A stretch of DNA of 64,000 nucleotides from Sambucus nigra (Eukaryota; Streptophyta; Magnoliopsida; Dipsacales; Adoxaceae). This document shows, piece by piece, positions 38,271 to 48,574 of the stretch. Position 1 is the stretch's first letter. Each line of letters begins with the position of its first letter. Location: the NCBI GenBank assembly GCA_949130495.1, contig OX422218.1, positions 41,734,651-41,798,650 of the forward strand, written 5' to 3'. Made by a program: the position numbers and the translations under genes. The notes beneath the pieces were generated by a model. The model made no database searches. It was not told where the DNA came from and was given only the letters and a program-made list of their open reading frames with translations.

Positions 38271-39190
38271 TGATGATGCTGGAATTAGCACCACTAGATA
38301 AGGTGTTTTCAAGATCAATCTAAGAACAACAATGGCAGCATAGTTATGTAAAAGGTAAGAGAATGAGATGAAGAGAAGAGGAGAGAGCACCAAGATATAA
38401 GTGGTTCAGCCTAAATTGGCCTACGTCCACTGTGTGTGTGAGTAACCTCACTGCAATAAGGCACTAATGGCCATGGATACAATCTCTCGAGCTCTCTCTC
38501 TCTACTGTGTATCTAGATAGAGTTTCAGCTAGGATCGAATATATGGGCCCCTTTGCAAGGTAGAGGATGACCTCTATATATAGTACCTAGGGGGTGTAAT
38601 GTACCCCCCATGCATGCAATGAGCATGTGTGTGTTTGCCTCACCAATATGGGAAAGCCATATGTTTTTGTCACATGTAGAGAATGATGATGCAATATTCT
38701 CCCCACGTGTGGGAATAATCTTTTTATAACTGATTTGTGCCCACGTGCCCTTATCCAAATGTCCGCAGATGCTCGGCTATCGCACCTGGTGTATGACCTC
38801 GGCCTGGGAGAGGCCGAGGTTGGTAAGTCTAGGTACTTGTTCGGTCCGAGTATTCCATGGAGGTCTCGGCCTAACCCTAGCCGAGACAATGGACGAGATC
38901 GGCCTGAGACGAGGCTGAGCTGGAGTGTTTAGAGTATCGACTAATGTCTTGATTAGGTTGCTGGTGGCTTTATGTAAGCTCGACCTATGTCTGATCGAGG
39001 TTTCCATTCCAAGGTATATGAGAATGCTGCTGATCCTTGTGATGTCCCTTGGAGAGGCTCACAGTACTGTCGGCCTGGGCCGACCTTACTATGGCCGAGG
39101 GCTGGTATCGCGAGTCCAAGATGTCCAAATTCGGCCATAATCTCGGCCGAGGTGGGTGCTTCTGGGCCGAGGTCACACTTGGGCATATTA
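38271..39190 (-). repeat. 3' LTR of the Tat element
   Basis: Minus strand begins TAATATGCCCAAG (TGATATGCC in the 5' LTR) and ends CATCATCA. The part at 38790-39180 is rich in ggccgag/ctcggcc words that can pair. Confidence 0.9.
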
Positions 39191-39206
39191 ATCACCCCCA
39201 GCCCTT
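39191..39206 (-). promoter_or_regulatory. Polypurine tract of the Tat element
   Basis: Minus strand reads gggctgggggtgat directly before the 3' LTR, the plus-strand primer site. Confidence 0.65.
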
Positions 39207-39386
39207 AGTCATATGTGGGAGCACGTGACTAGGGGTTTATCACACCTCTGAGGCATGTCTATTACAATATGTGCCAATATTTGTTTGACACTTGTCCAAT
39301 GCTGAAGTATGCTTGCTAGGTGGGCGTGTGTTGTTAGCCGCCCTTTGGGGTTCCCAAGGCAATGATGGGCCTTGGGAATTGCGCCT

Positions 39387-39397
39387 GTATAATTAAG
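39387..39397 (+). promoter_or_regulatory. TATA-like box for the antisense gene
   Basis: tgtataattaa, followed within 40 bases by a CT-rich leader (cttcatcacttctctc). The leader has a possible 5'-UTR intron (cctcag|gtaacc to tttcag|gcg, about 39552-39658). This fits a plant promoter driving 39767. Confidence 0.4.
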
Positions 39398-39766
39398 GGT
39401 TTTGAACCCTATTTACCTTATTTCTTCATCACTTCTCTCATTTCCAGCCAACTCGTTCCTGCAGCTTTCTCTCTCTAGAAAGATCCTTGCTAAAGATTTT
39501 GGAAGGTGGTTTCCTCGCGTCTTCTCATCTCCTCCTTACTATTTCATCCTCAGGTAACCTTCGCCATACTTTTTCCTTTATTTTTCATGCAAGTCTCCTT
39601 ATTTTTGCATTTTTCGGCGAGTTTTTGAGTTTCCCGACGAGATCACCATTATTTCAGGCGAACAATTCTTGCCACATTTAGGTAGTTTGATCTTTTACTG
39701 CTTTACTTCACTAGCCAATCTTCTTTGTAGTTTTAGGAAGCCTCCTAAGTGTAGTGTCATCCTCTG

Positions 39767-42165
39767 ATGCTCAGACCCTTATATCAGCTTCTTGAGGAGT
39801 TCCCCTCCCTTAGAGAGAAGACTTTAGAAAAGATTAGACAAATAGAAAAAGCACAGGAGGAGGCTCGTTGGTCACAAGAGTTTCCCATTAGACCCATATT
39901 TCCACCACCTCTGAAGGTGATATATCCTGACCCCCCAGAGTTTTTCTATCAGACAGAGGTTCCTGCTGATCCCATACCGATGTCTGAGTCTGAATCTTCT
40001 ACCTCAGACCCCATGTCTGTGGATTCCTTTCAGGAGGCCATGGATTTCACACCTCGGCCTGATCAGACCCCTGATCAAGCCGTGGTCTCCAGCCGAGCCT
40101 CGTCCCATAATATCTCAAGAACCTCAGCCTCTTCCTCAGAGGTTGAAATTGTTGATCTAAGTGTGGCTATACCACCACCACTTGACGCCATTCCTCTGTC
40201 GGCCTTCACTGGTGTTGAGTTCGCTCAGAGGTTCCTGAGTAACCCATCAACATCTGCTCCGGCCGACATTGAGTTGGATGATGATGATGAGATTGAGAGC
40301 GATGTCGATGTCTCTGAGGCGGCCGAGATCGAGAGTACTATTACTGAGGTAGACCTTCTCTGCTTCAGATATCTGTATTTTATCAGTCCCTCAATAAAGC
40401 TTAGGAGACCTCTGAGGGAGGAGAGGGCTTATCATGGCCGAGACGGCGAGATCTGCCTATACGAGCAGATGTTCAAGTTGGGTTTTCGTCTGCCCGTTCA
40501 CCCCATTATCAAATCCATCCTTTCTTATATTAATTTGGCCCCCTCTCAACTATCCCCTAATGCCTGGAGAGTCATAAAAGGGGCCATAGTCCTATGGAAG
40601 GCTGTCCACCACTCAGACCTTTCAGTTCAGGTCTTCGTAGGTTGCTATGTCCCTTCCTCGGCTAAAAATTGTCCGAGCTACTACCATTTTGTAGCTCGAA
40701 AGCCTGAGAAGAAAATGCTTCAAGTAACTCAGACTTCCAACCATAACTGGAAGCCTCGGTATTTCATTGCTTCTGGGCCATGGGAATTTGCCCCATGTGT
40801 TCCCTCATCTATTCTAGAGACGAGGATGCCCCTAAGGTGGGGTAAAGTCACAATGTCTGCGAGGGCTGACCCTGGCCTGAGGCCATCGAACCTTCAGAAG
40901 GAGAAAGCCTTTCAAGATCGGGGGGTACATGGTCTGTTTGTCAGGTTCGAGCACTTGATGAATCCCCACTATCTCTCTGGGATAGGTCTAGGTGTAAGTC
41001 CCCTTGCCGATCTTGGTAAGCATTTTTGTTTTTTAAGTTTAACCTCTGAGTTTACTCATATCTGATTATCTAACTCAGATCTACTAATTTTTTACAGAGC
41101 GACCACATGATATTTTGTACGAGCTTTGGGAGATGGTTGCACCCAACTTGACGAGACTTGCCAAGAAAGCAGGTCTTAACTCCCCTCCCCCATCTCCCTC
41201 TGCCTCTAAGCCCCCCGCCACAAAGAAGAGGGCTTCAGAAGGTCACGCCCTTGAGGATCAGAGGCCGAAGAAGAAGACTGCTGACGCTGCCATCCCCATC
41301 TCTTCAGCTGACGCCCTGTCGGCTCGTCTAGATCAGTTGAAAATAACTGACATCATATTTGGCCACAGTATTCAGGCCTTAGATTCCTTCAACTCTACAA
41401 TGACTGAGGTTAACAAACGCTTCTTCAGGTCATTGGACACCCCACTGCTGGTTGAGTTCGGCATTCACAGATCCATTCAGGTATGACTTGATTTTTCTGA
41501 TTGTTCTTGACCCAAGTGCAACATCTGATTATTCTCTAGCTCATTCCTTATCACAAAATATGCAGGGCCTGTCAGCTATGCACCACTTATCCAACTGGAC
41601 TCTGAGGAAATTGCCCCTCATCCAAAAGGGCAAAGTGGCCGAGAAAGTCCAGATCACTCTGAACGCATAGATTGACCGTCTCAAATCTGAGCTGAAGGAT
41701 TCTGAGAAAAAGGTGAAGGGGTTGGAGAAGGACATCTCCCAGCTCGACAGGGATCACGCTGCAGCTCTGAAGGCTAAGGACGACACTCTATAGCAGAAAG
41801 TTAACTCGGCTGTCAGGGCCACCCTTGATGACGCCTCCGAGAAGATAATTGCTGACTATTAGTCCTCTGATGAGTTCATGGGCTTCGTCTTTGAATACCT
41901 TGAAAGAGGTATCAAAGCCACTATTAAATGGGATGACGTCAGGGAGAGAGAGGCTGGCACTTTGAAGGCCTCTGATTTCGTTGGTCTCGGCTTTGGTAAT
42001 CCTCAGTTTGCCCAGGCTCTTCAGGAGGTTGAGGAAGAGGCTGTCGCTCCTGCCAAGACTGCTACGTTGGAGGGCACCGAGGTTGGAGGGGCAGACCATC
42101 ATGATGATGCGGCCAAGGTGAACAATCAAGCCGAGGATGTCAACGTTCCCCCTTCAAACCCTTAG
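39767..42165 (+). pseudogene. Antisense extra gene of the Tat element (Transposase_28-like, three exons)
   Basis: Exons 39767-41015, 41098-41480 and 41566-42165 join with GT-AG introns (gtaag...ttacag; gtatg...tgcag) to a frame of 744 codons. An acidic, Ser-rich N-terminus is followed at about residues 225-375 by GEICLYEQMFKLGFRLPVHP, LAPSQLSPNAWRVI, YYHFVARK and WKPRYFIASGPWEF, typical of the domain called Transposase_28 or 'putative gypsy type transposon'. Exon 3 is heptad-like coiled coil. The exon 2 product KKRASEGHALEDQRPKKK is a possible nuclear signal. Three in-frame TAG codons in exon 3 (41668, 41791, 41860) make this copy non-functional. Extra, sometimes antisense, ORFs are known in Tat elements; their function is unknown. 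Confidence 0.8.
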
Positions 42166-42424
42166 AGGATTTTTTGATCATTGTTTATAACTCATTGCAT
42201 TATGGAGCTTGTCTGTAATCATTGAACATCTTACTATTTCTGAATATATATCAACCTCTTAGGAGGACCATCTTCACTTTCTTTTCATTGAATGTCATGT
42301 GATGCTTTTGATTCTTTGTTTCGTTGTAATGGTGTCTCCTATAAATTTATTTGTAATCTGAGCTTCAACCTCTGAAGTCCTCTTTCTAAGCTTATCTTTT
42401 TGCAATGATGTCTTGTTTAAACTC

Positions 42425-43035
42425 AACCAATGGTCCTGAGCTCAGACCTCGTCACCACTGAATGGTGTTATGAAGGTCTGAGGTCATCACCTAAGATGTT
42501 ATACCCATAATTAGTCTCACCAAATTGATGATGTTAAGGGTCTGAGGTCATCTACTATGGTGTCTGAGCTTAGACCTCGTCACCACTGAGTGATGTTATG
42601 AAGATCTGAGGTCATCACCTAAGATGTTATCCTCATAATTAGTCTCACCAGATTAATGATGTTAAGGGTTTGAGGTCATCTCATTATGGTGTCTAAGCTC
42701 AGACCTCGTCACCACTGAATGGTGTTATGAGGGTTTGAGGTCATCACCTAATATGTTATCCTCATAATTAATCTCACCAAATTAATGATGTTAAGGGTCT
42801 GAGGTCATCTCATTATGGTGTCTGAGCTCACACCTCGTCACCACTGAATGGCGTTATGAAGGTCTGAGGTCATCACCTAAGATGTTATCCCCATAATTAG
42901 TCTCAACAAATTAATGATGTTAAGGGTCTGAGGTCATCTCATTATGGTGTCTGAGCTCAGACCTCATCACCACTGAGTGATGTTATGAAGGTCTGAGGTC
43001 ATCACCTAAGATGTTATCCTCATAATTAATCTCTG
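42425..43035. repeat. 129-bp tandem repeats between antisense gene and pol
   Basis: The word ttatgaaggtctgaggtcat recurs at 42473, 42601, 42730, 42859 and 42988 (start of the aag), a period of 128-129 bp. Each unit can form nested hairpins: tcagacct with aggtctga, and cacca with tggtg. The array lies in the convergent 3' regions of the antisense gene and pol. Confidence 0.95.
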
Positions 43036-43130
43036 ACCAAAGAATGAAGCGAGACCTGTCATGGGAACTGATCTTTATCAATAACCTCTTCATAATAAGA
43101 TGGTACATTTACATAAAACTCTATGCAACA

Positions 43131-44290
43131 TCATATATAATATCTCTTTAGGTGATCAGCATTCCATGGGTTAGCGAAAGGTTCTCCTTCTAGGTTTTCT
43201 AGCCTGTAGGTGCCAGGCACAACCTCTTCTGTCACTTTATAGGGGCCATACCAGTTTGGGTGAATCTTATTTGCTTGCTGTGGGGTCTTCTTTAGCACTA
43301 GGTCTCCCACTATAATGGGTCGTGACTTCACCCTCTAGTTGTATAATTTTGCTGCCCTCTATTGGTAGGCTGCTTGTCTGACCTCTGCGTCCTCTCTTCT
43401 TTCTTCGATAAGATCCAGGTCTAGCCTCCTGTCTTCCCCATTACTGTCAGGGTCATAGGTCTGAATCCGATGAGTTGGGAGCCCTATCTCCATTGGTATG
43501 ACGGCCTCTGAGCCATGTGCCAACATGAACGGGCTTTCACCTGTTGGTGTCCTTGCCGTGGTTCTGTAGGCCCATAACACAGTGTAGACCTATTTAGTCC
43601 ATCCTCCCTTTGCATCTTCTAACCTCTTCTTGATTCCATCCAGGATAGTTCTGTTTGTGACCTCGTTCTGACCATTTGCCTGTGGTCGGCCAGGAGATGA
43701 GAATAATTTCTTAATCCCTACTCTTAGGCAATACTTTTCTAAAGAGGAGTTCTTGAACTGGGTCCCATTGTCCGAGATAAGAATGTTTGGGAGGCCATAT
43801 CTGGATATGATATTCCTCCAAATAAATTGGAAGGTCTTCTTCTCTGTGATTATTATCATCGGCTCTGCCTCCACCCACTTTGAGAGGTAGTCTATAGAAA
43901 CTATCAAGAATCTATAGTTGTTGGCGGCTCTTGGTAGAGGTCCTACTAAGTCAATCCCCCATACTGCAAATGGCCATGGAGAGGTGATTGACGTCATAGG
44001 CTGATGGGGCTGATGAGGGATGGTGGCGAATCTCTGACATTTATCACACCTCTTTACATAAGCTGCGACATCTTTGGACAACGTTGGCCACCGGTACCCC
44101 TGTGTGATGATTCTCTTGGCAAAGGGTCTTCCCCCTATGTGGCTTGAGTAAGAACCCTCATGAACCTCCTGTAAGACCCGGGGAACTTCCGTGGGATGCA
44201 CACATCTGAGGAGAGGCAATATAAATCCCTTTTTGTATAATACGGCTCCTATCATCGAGAACTTTGCAGCCCTATATCTCAATTTTCTCC
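43131..44290 (-). pseudogene. Tat-element integrase
   Basis: HHCC zinc domain (VHEGSYSSH, then CDKC), catalytic core with DD35E intact (GIDLVGP, ISDNGTQF, then E in GQNEVTNR, 35 residues after the second D) and a GPY-type tail (NWYGPYKVTEEVVPGTYRL). The frame runs through from RNase H at 44873 and ends at a natural TGA (43131-43133). It is broken by TAG at 43335-43337, 43359-43361 and 43590-43592. It would insert the cDNA into chromosomes if intact. Confidence 0.9.
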
Positions 44291-44873
44291 TCTCTAGCTT
44301 GGACTCAGGTAGCTCTCCCCCTCTAATATACCTGACGAGGGGGTCGATCCATGAGTCTCCTAGGTTTAAATTGTGACACGGGTTACATTCCTCTTCTTCC
44401 TCGATGGTTTCCTTTCTCAAGACCTCGATTGCAATGGTCCTTCTAACATCTGTCTTCATTGCCGAGGCCAGCCTTGCCAATGCATCTGCGTGACTGTTAC
44501 TTTGTCGAGGCACTCTCTTCAGTTTTGCCTCTTCAAAATATCCTAACAACCTTCTTACCCTCTTTAAGTACTTGGCCATCCTTTCATCTTTGGCCTCATA
44601 GATCCCCAGTACTTGATTGACAACCAGCCTTGAGTCGCTGTGGAGTAGGAGTCGCTTTACGTGAAGAGTTGTTGCCAATAAGAGACCTGCTATCATGGCC
44701 TCACACTCGGACTCGTTGTTTGAGGCCTGGAAGCTGAACCTCAGGGCGTATTCAATGTTCGTACCATCCGGAGCCGAGAGTATCAACCCCGCACCGCTTT
44801 CACTGTCGCAGGAAGATCCATCAACGAAGAGGCTCCAGATGTCTGTATCTGATGAAAAGGCTCCTTCTGTCAT
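44291..44873 (-). pseudogene. Tat-element second RNase H domain (archaeal-type) and linker
   Basis: SLFVDGSS, NNESECEAMIAGL, LLLHSDSRLVV and SHADALARLAS supply the D-E-D-D catalytic set (residues 18, 58, 80, 130 of the open frame). A second RNase H after the normal one marks the Tat lineage. The domain itself is intact. TAA at 44880-44882 lies just upstream. Confidence 0.85.
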
Positions 44874-46266
44874 GACTCCTTATTTTAAGAGATATCGATC
44901 CTCCTCGTCCTCCATAATTCTGCTCATAACTTTTTTGGATGCGACATCTTCCAAATTTCGGAAGACACTTCATGTCGTCTCTTCCTCCTCTCGGAAGACA
45001 CTGGGTGTCGTCTCTTCTTGATTTTGGAAGACACTGCAGTTTGTCTCTTCCATGCCCCCCAGGCATTTCTCTGCCTCAGTCTCTTCCCATGTGAACTCAT
45101 CAACAAAATCTGCGAGGGCCTGCCCTTTGATGGCTGTCCTAGGTTCGTAGGCAAGATCGTACTCCCCCAACTCGATGGCCCAGGTCATCAACCTCTCAGA
45201 TTTCTCAGGTTTATGCAGGACCTATCTTAGTGGGGAGTCAGTGAGGACTACCATGGCGTGATCTTGGAAGTAGGGCTTCATTTTTCTTGAAGCATGTATC
45301 AGGGATAGGCCAACTTTTCCATGCGAGGGTAATTCTATTCAGCCCTTTGAAGGGATTTACTGTTGAAATATACAGGCCTTTAGATCCCATCGTCTTCCCA
45401 TATTATAGCCGTACTGATGGCTGATTCGGAGACTGCCAGATACACATACAACTTTTCTCCTGCGACGGGTCGAGATAGCAATAAGGGGGATCCCAAGTAA
45501 TATTTGAGTTGGTTGAAGGATTTTTTACACTCTTCATCCCATTAGAAGGCCTTTCTTAGAACTTTAAAGAATGGATGACACTTGTCCGTTGCCCTAGAAA
45601 CAAACCTGTTAAGGGCGGCCACTCTCCGCGTAAGTCTTTGGACATCCTTAATACTCTTAGGAGTCTTCATGTGAAGTAATGCCTTGATTTTCTCAGGGTT
45701 CACTTCAATTCCACTCTAGTTAACGATGAATCCCAGGAACTTCCCATCTCCTACTCCGAAGACACACTTTGCTGGGTTGAGTTTCATTCTATATGAGTCC
45801 ATAACATCGAAGGTCTTCTCAAGGTCTGCTACGTGAGTGCAAGCTTTCAAGCTCTTTGTTAGCATATCGTCTACGTACACCTCCATAGTCTTACATATTT
45901 GCTCTTCGAACATCTTATTGATAAGACATTGGTACGTTGTCCCTACATTTTTCAGACCGAAGGGCATCACTTTATAGCAGTACGTCCTTTTGTTAGTAAT
46001 GAAGGCTGTCTTCTCAGAGTCTTCAGCATCCATAAATATTTGGTTATAGCCTGAATACGCATCCATGAAGCTCATGAGCTCGTGTCCCGCCGTCGCGTCC
46101 ACCATCTGATCTATCTGAGGTAAGGGATAGCTGTCTTTTGGACAAGATCTGTTCAGGTCAGTGAAATCCACACACATTCTCCACTTCCTATTGGCCTTAG
46201 GCACGATAAATGCATTTGAAAGCCACTGCGGATAGGTAACTTCTCTTATGAACACGGCTTCCAACT
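44874..46266 (-). pseudogene. Tat-element reverse transcriptase and first RNase H
   Basis: The frame resumes within RT at EAVFIREVTYPQWLSNAFIV. It then carries WRMCVDFTDLNRSCPKDSYP, the catalytic box EVYVDDMLTKS and FLGFIVN, and passes into RNase H (AGEKLYVYLAVSESA). The first part of RT and all of protease are missing. In-frame stops: TAG 45716-45718, TAA 45542-45544, TAA 45380-45382, TAG 45335-45337, TAG 45222-45224, TGA 44970-44972. A one-base frame loss lies near 45300-45312. The linker to the second RNase H contains a 33-bp coding minisatellite. Confidence 0.9.
44961..45053 (-). repeat. 33-bp coding minisatellite in pol linker
   Basis: gaagacact starts at 44961, 44994 and 45027. On minus each unit codes for 11 residues around SVFREEEETT, in frame with both RNase H domains. 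Confidence 0.85.
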
Positions 46267-47478
46267 TCTCTTTGTTGAATCTCGCTATGTAGTCTTCTAG
46301 AATCTCATCCTTGGCCTGCTTTACATACAGCAAGTGGGTAGTCTTCTTTTGAGGCATCACCCCAAAGCAGAAGTTGTGGATGAATCGTTCAGCCAAGCCT
46401 CTAAAGTTCTCTATCGAGTTCTTCAGAAGGTAGGTGAACCAATTGTGCGCTGCCCCTGTCAAGGTCCCAGAGAAGGCCCTATACTTCATCTCATCGGGTA
46501 TCGAGTAGATGTCTGCTGTCGACTGGTTCATTTTGATGTGATGCACAGGGTTAGTGCTGCCATCGTACTTGGGAGACACTGTAGGAGGCTTGAACTTAGC
46601 TGGGGTTGGAACCCCACTATCCTAGCCACAAATGGGGAGCCCTCTGAGTAACCCCTTTGTAATGTGTACCTGCTTTTAATGAGGTCTCCTATCTTCTCCT
46701 TAAGGCGCTGGATAGAGTCATTCCATGGTCTTCTACCATCGACTTGGCCGAGGTTATCCCCTGCCACCTCCATGGGATGGACCGAGGGTTCCCCTGCCGT
46801 GATACGTCGGTTGTTGACCTCTTCATGTTCCCTACCTCTTCTTTCACAGTGTCGGCCTTGATCTGGCCCACCCTGCCTGTTCCCTCGCTGAGAGCCTGCT
46901 ACGCTCCATGATCTCGACAGTCTCTATCTTAGGTCATTCATCGGGCCCAATCTCTTAAAGGCCGACCCACTGCTCAACCTATCAATGGCTGACCCTCTTT
47001 GTTGGGCCACTTCACCTCTTCGGTCGACACAACCTTCACTTTTCCTAAGAGGTCGTACAGTGTTATTTGACACCTCATACGGCTCCCAGCAGTCTTCCGG
47101 GGCCTCTTCCGCCTCTAGATCATCATACCTGTCCTATGGGAAAGGGTTTCCCTGCCTCCCCAGGCGCAAGCGCCTAGGGTCAGCAACGTCCCTTCTCCAC
47201 TGGGGTGCAGGTTGATCCTTCATTGGTGCTTGGGGTGGTCCCCTGGCATCACGATGAGGCTGAACTGTCACCGGAGTGATCATATCCGGTGAGACTCCAG
47301 GTGGCCTCATCATAGTTTGGCTGAGCTATGCAAATTTCTCTTGCATAGCTTGTTGTGTTAAAGTTAAAGATCTCAAGGCTGCAGCTACCTCCGCCATTTC
47401 GGACTGGGGGGGTGCCTGACTAGAACTAGGCCCTCCACCCCCAGGTGGCGGAAGAGGCGGTGGTAAGTCTGGTGCCAT
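46267..47478 (-). pseudogene. Tat-element gag, 3' truncated and fused to RT
   Basis: Starts MAPDLPPPLPPPGGGG at 47478, 175 bp after the 5' LTR. A proline-rich N-terminus and a charged middle lead to the conserved capsid region: GSTNPVHHIK, AFSGTLTGAAHNWF, ENFRGLAERFIHNF, LLYVKQAKDEILEDYIARFN. It then jumps straight into RT at about 46266. TAGs at 47326-47328, 47134-47136 and 46924-46926; a frame change at about 46610-46625. The CCHC zinc knuckle and protease are absent. Confidence 0.85.
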
Positions 47479-47632
47479 ATGTTAACACTATAGAGGTTGA
47501 GTAGCAGATGAGCTTAGTACCTCACAGGACCTCTTTCAATGGTGAAACAGCACCGCTCTAGGGGGAGGCCTGGTTCACCACCAGAGTCTCCGATGAGGTT
47601 AAGCAGAAAAAGAGGAAGAGATAGCTTCTCGT

Positions 47633-47649
47633 TCCCACAGATGGCGCCA
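47633..47649 (-). promoter_or_regulatory. Primer-binding site of the Tat element
   Basis: Minus strand TGGCGCCATCTGTGGGA, three bases after the 5' LTR end CATCATCA. The first eight bases are self-complementary. This type of site is common in Tat and Athila elements; I am not certain which tRNA it pairs with. Confidence 0.7.
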
Positions 47650-47652
47650 AAA

Positions 47653-48574
47653 TGATGATGCTGTAATTAGCACCACCAGATAAGGTGTTTTCAAGCTCAA
47701 TCTAAGAACAACAATGGCAGCATAGTTACGTATAAGGTAAGAGAATGAGATGAGGAGAAGAGGAGAGAGCACCAGGATATAAGTGGTTCAGCCTAAATTG
47801 GCCTACGTCCACTGTGTCTGTGTGAATAATCTCACTTCAATAAGCCACTAATGGCCATGGATGCAATCTCTCGAGCTTTATCTCTCTACTGTGTATCTAG
47901 ACAGAGTTTCAGCTAGGGTCGAATATATGGGCCCCTTTGCAAGGTAGAGGATGACCTCTATATATAGTACCTAGGGGGTGTAATGTACCCCCCATGCATG
48001 CAATGAGCATGTGTGTGTTTGCCTCACCAATATGGGAAAGCCATCTGTCATTGTCAGATGTAGATAATGATGATGCAATATTCTCCCCACGTGTGGGAAT
48101 AATCTTGTTATAACTGATTTGTGCCCATGTGCCCTTATCCAAATGTCAGCAGATGCTCGACTATCGCACCTGGTGTATGACCTCGGCCTGGGAAAGGCCG
48201 AGGTTGGTAAGTCTAGGTACTTGTTCGATCCGAGTATTCCATGGAGGTCTCGGCCTAACCCCAGCCGAGATAATGGACGAGGTCGTCCTTAGACGAGGTT
48301 GAGCTGGAGTGTTTGGAGTATCGACTAATGTCTTGATGAAGTTACTGGTGGCTTTATGTAAGCTCGGCCTATGTCTGGCCGAGGTTTCCATTCTAAGGTA
48401 TACGAGAATGCTGCTGATCCTTGTGATGTCCCTTGGAGAGGCTCACGGTAGTGTCGTCCTGGGCCGACTTTACTATATCCGAGGGCTGGTATCCCGTGTC
48501 CAAGACGTCCAAATTCGGCCATAATCTCGTTCGAGGTTGGTGCCTATGGGCCGAGGTCACACTTGGGCATATCA
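47653..48574 (-). repeat. 5' LTR of the Tat element
   Basis: 922 bp; minus strand TGATATGCC...CATCATCA. Pairs with 38271-39190. Confidence 0.9.

Larger units (their letters stand above)
38271..48574 (-). mobile_element. Tat-lineage Ty3/gypsy retrotransposon, complete ends, inactive
   Basis: 10.3 kb. LTRs at 38271-39190 (3') and 47653-48574 (5'). Flanks ccatc (38266-38270) and ccatt (48575-48579) are a target duplication with one change. Gag and pol lie on minus, with two RNase H domains and integrase, as in the Tat lineage. An extra spliced gene lies on plus near the 3' LTR. The primer-binding site begins TGGCGCCATCTGTGG beside the 5' LTR. LTRs differ at many sites (about 17 in the first 250 bp), so the insertion is not recent. 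Confidence 0.9.

Noticed and set aside
38525..39208. Several overlapping open frames in the Tat LTR (also 47909-48578)
   Set aside because: Due to the GC-rich, stop-poor LTR. The frames do not agree between the two LTRs, and some run on both strands.
39767..41065. Possibility that the plus-strand gene is an unrelated host gene captured in the element
   Set aside because: Its middle domain is the gypsy-associated Transposase_28 type and its position near the 3' LTR fits known extra ORFs of Tat elements.
42425..43035. Regular repeats considered as a CRISPR array
   Set aside because: Whole 129-bp units repeat with no unique spacers, inside a plant retrotransposon.
44695..45230. Plus-strand open frames opposite pol
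   Set aside because: Shadows of the minus-strand RNase H and linker frame; no introns or domains.
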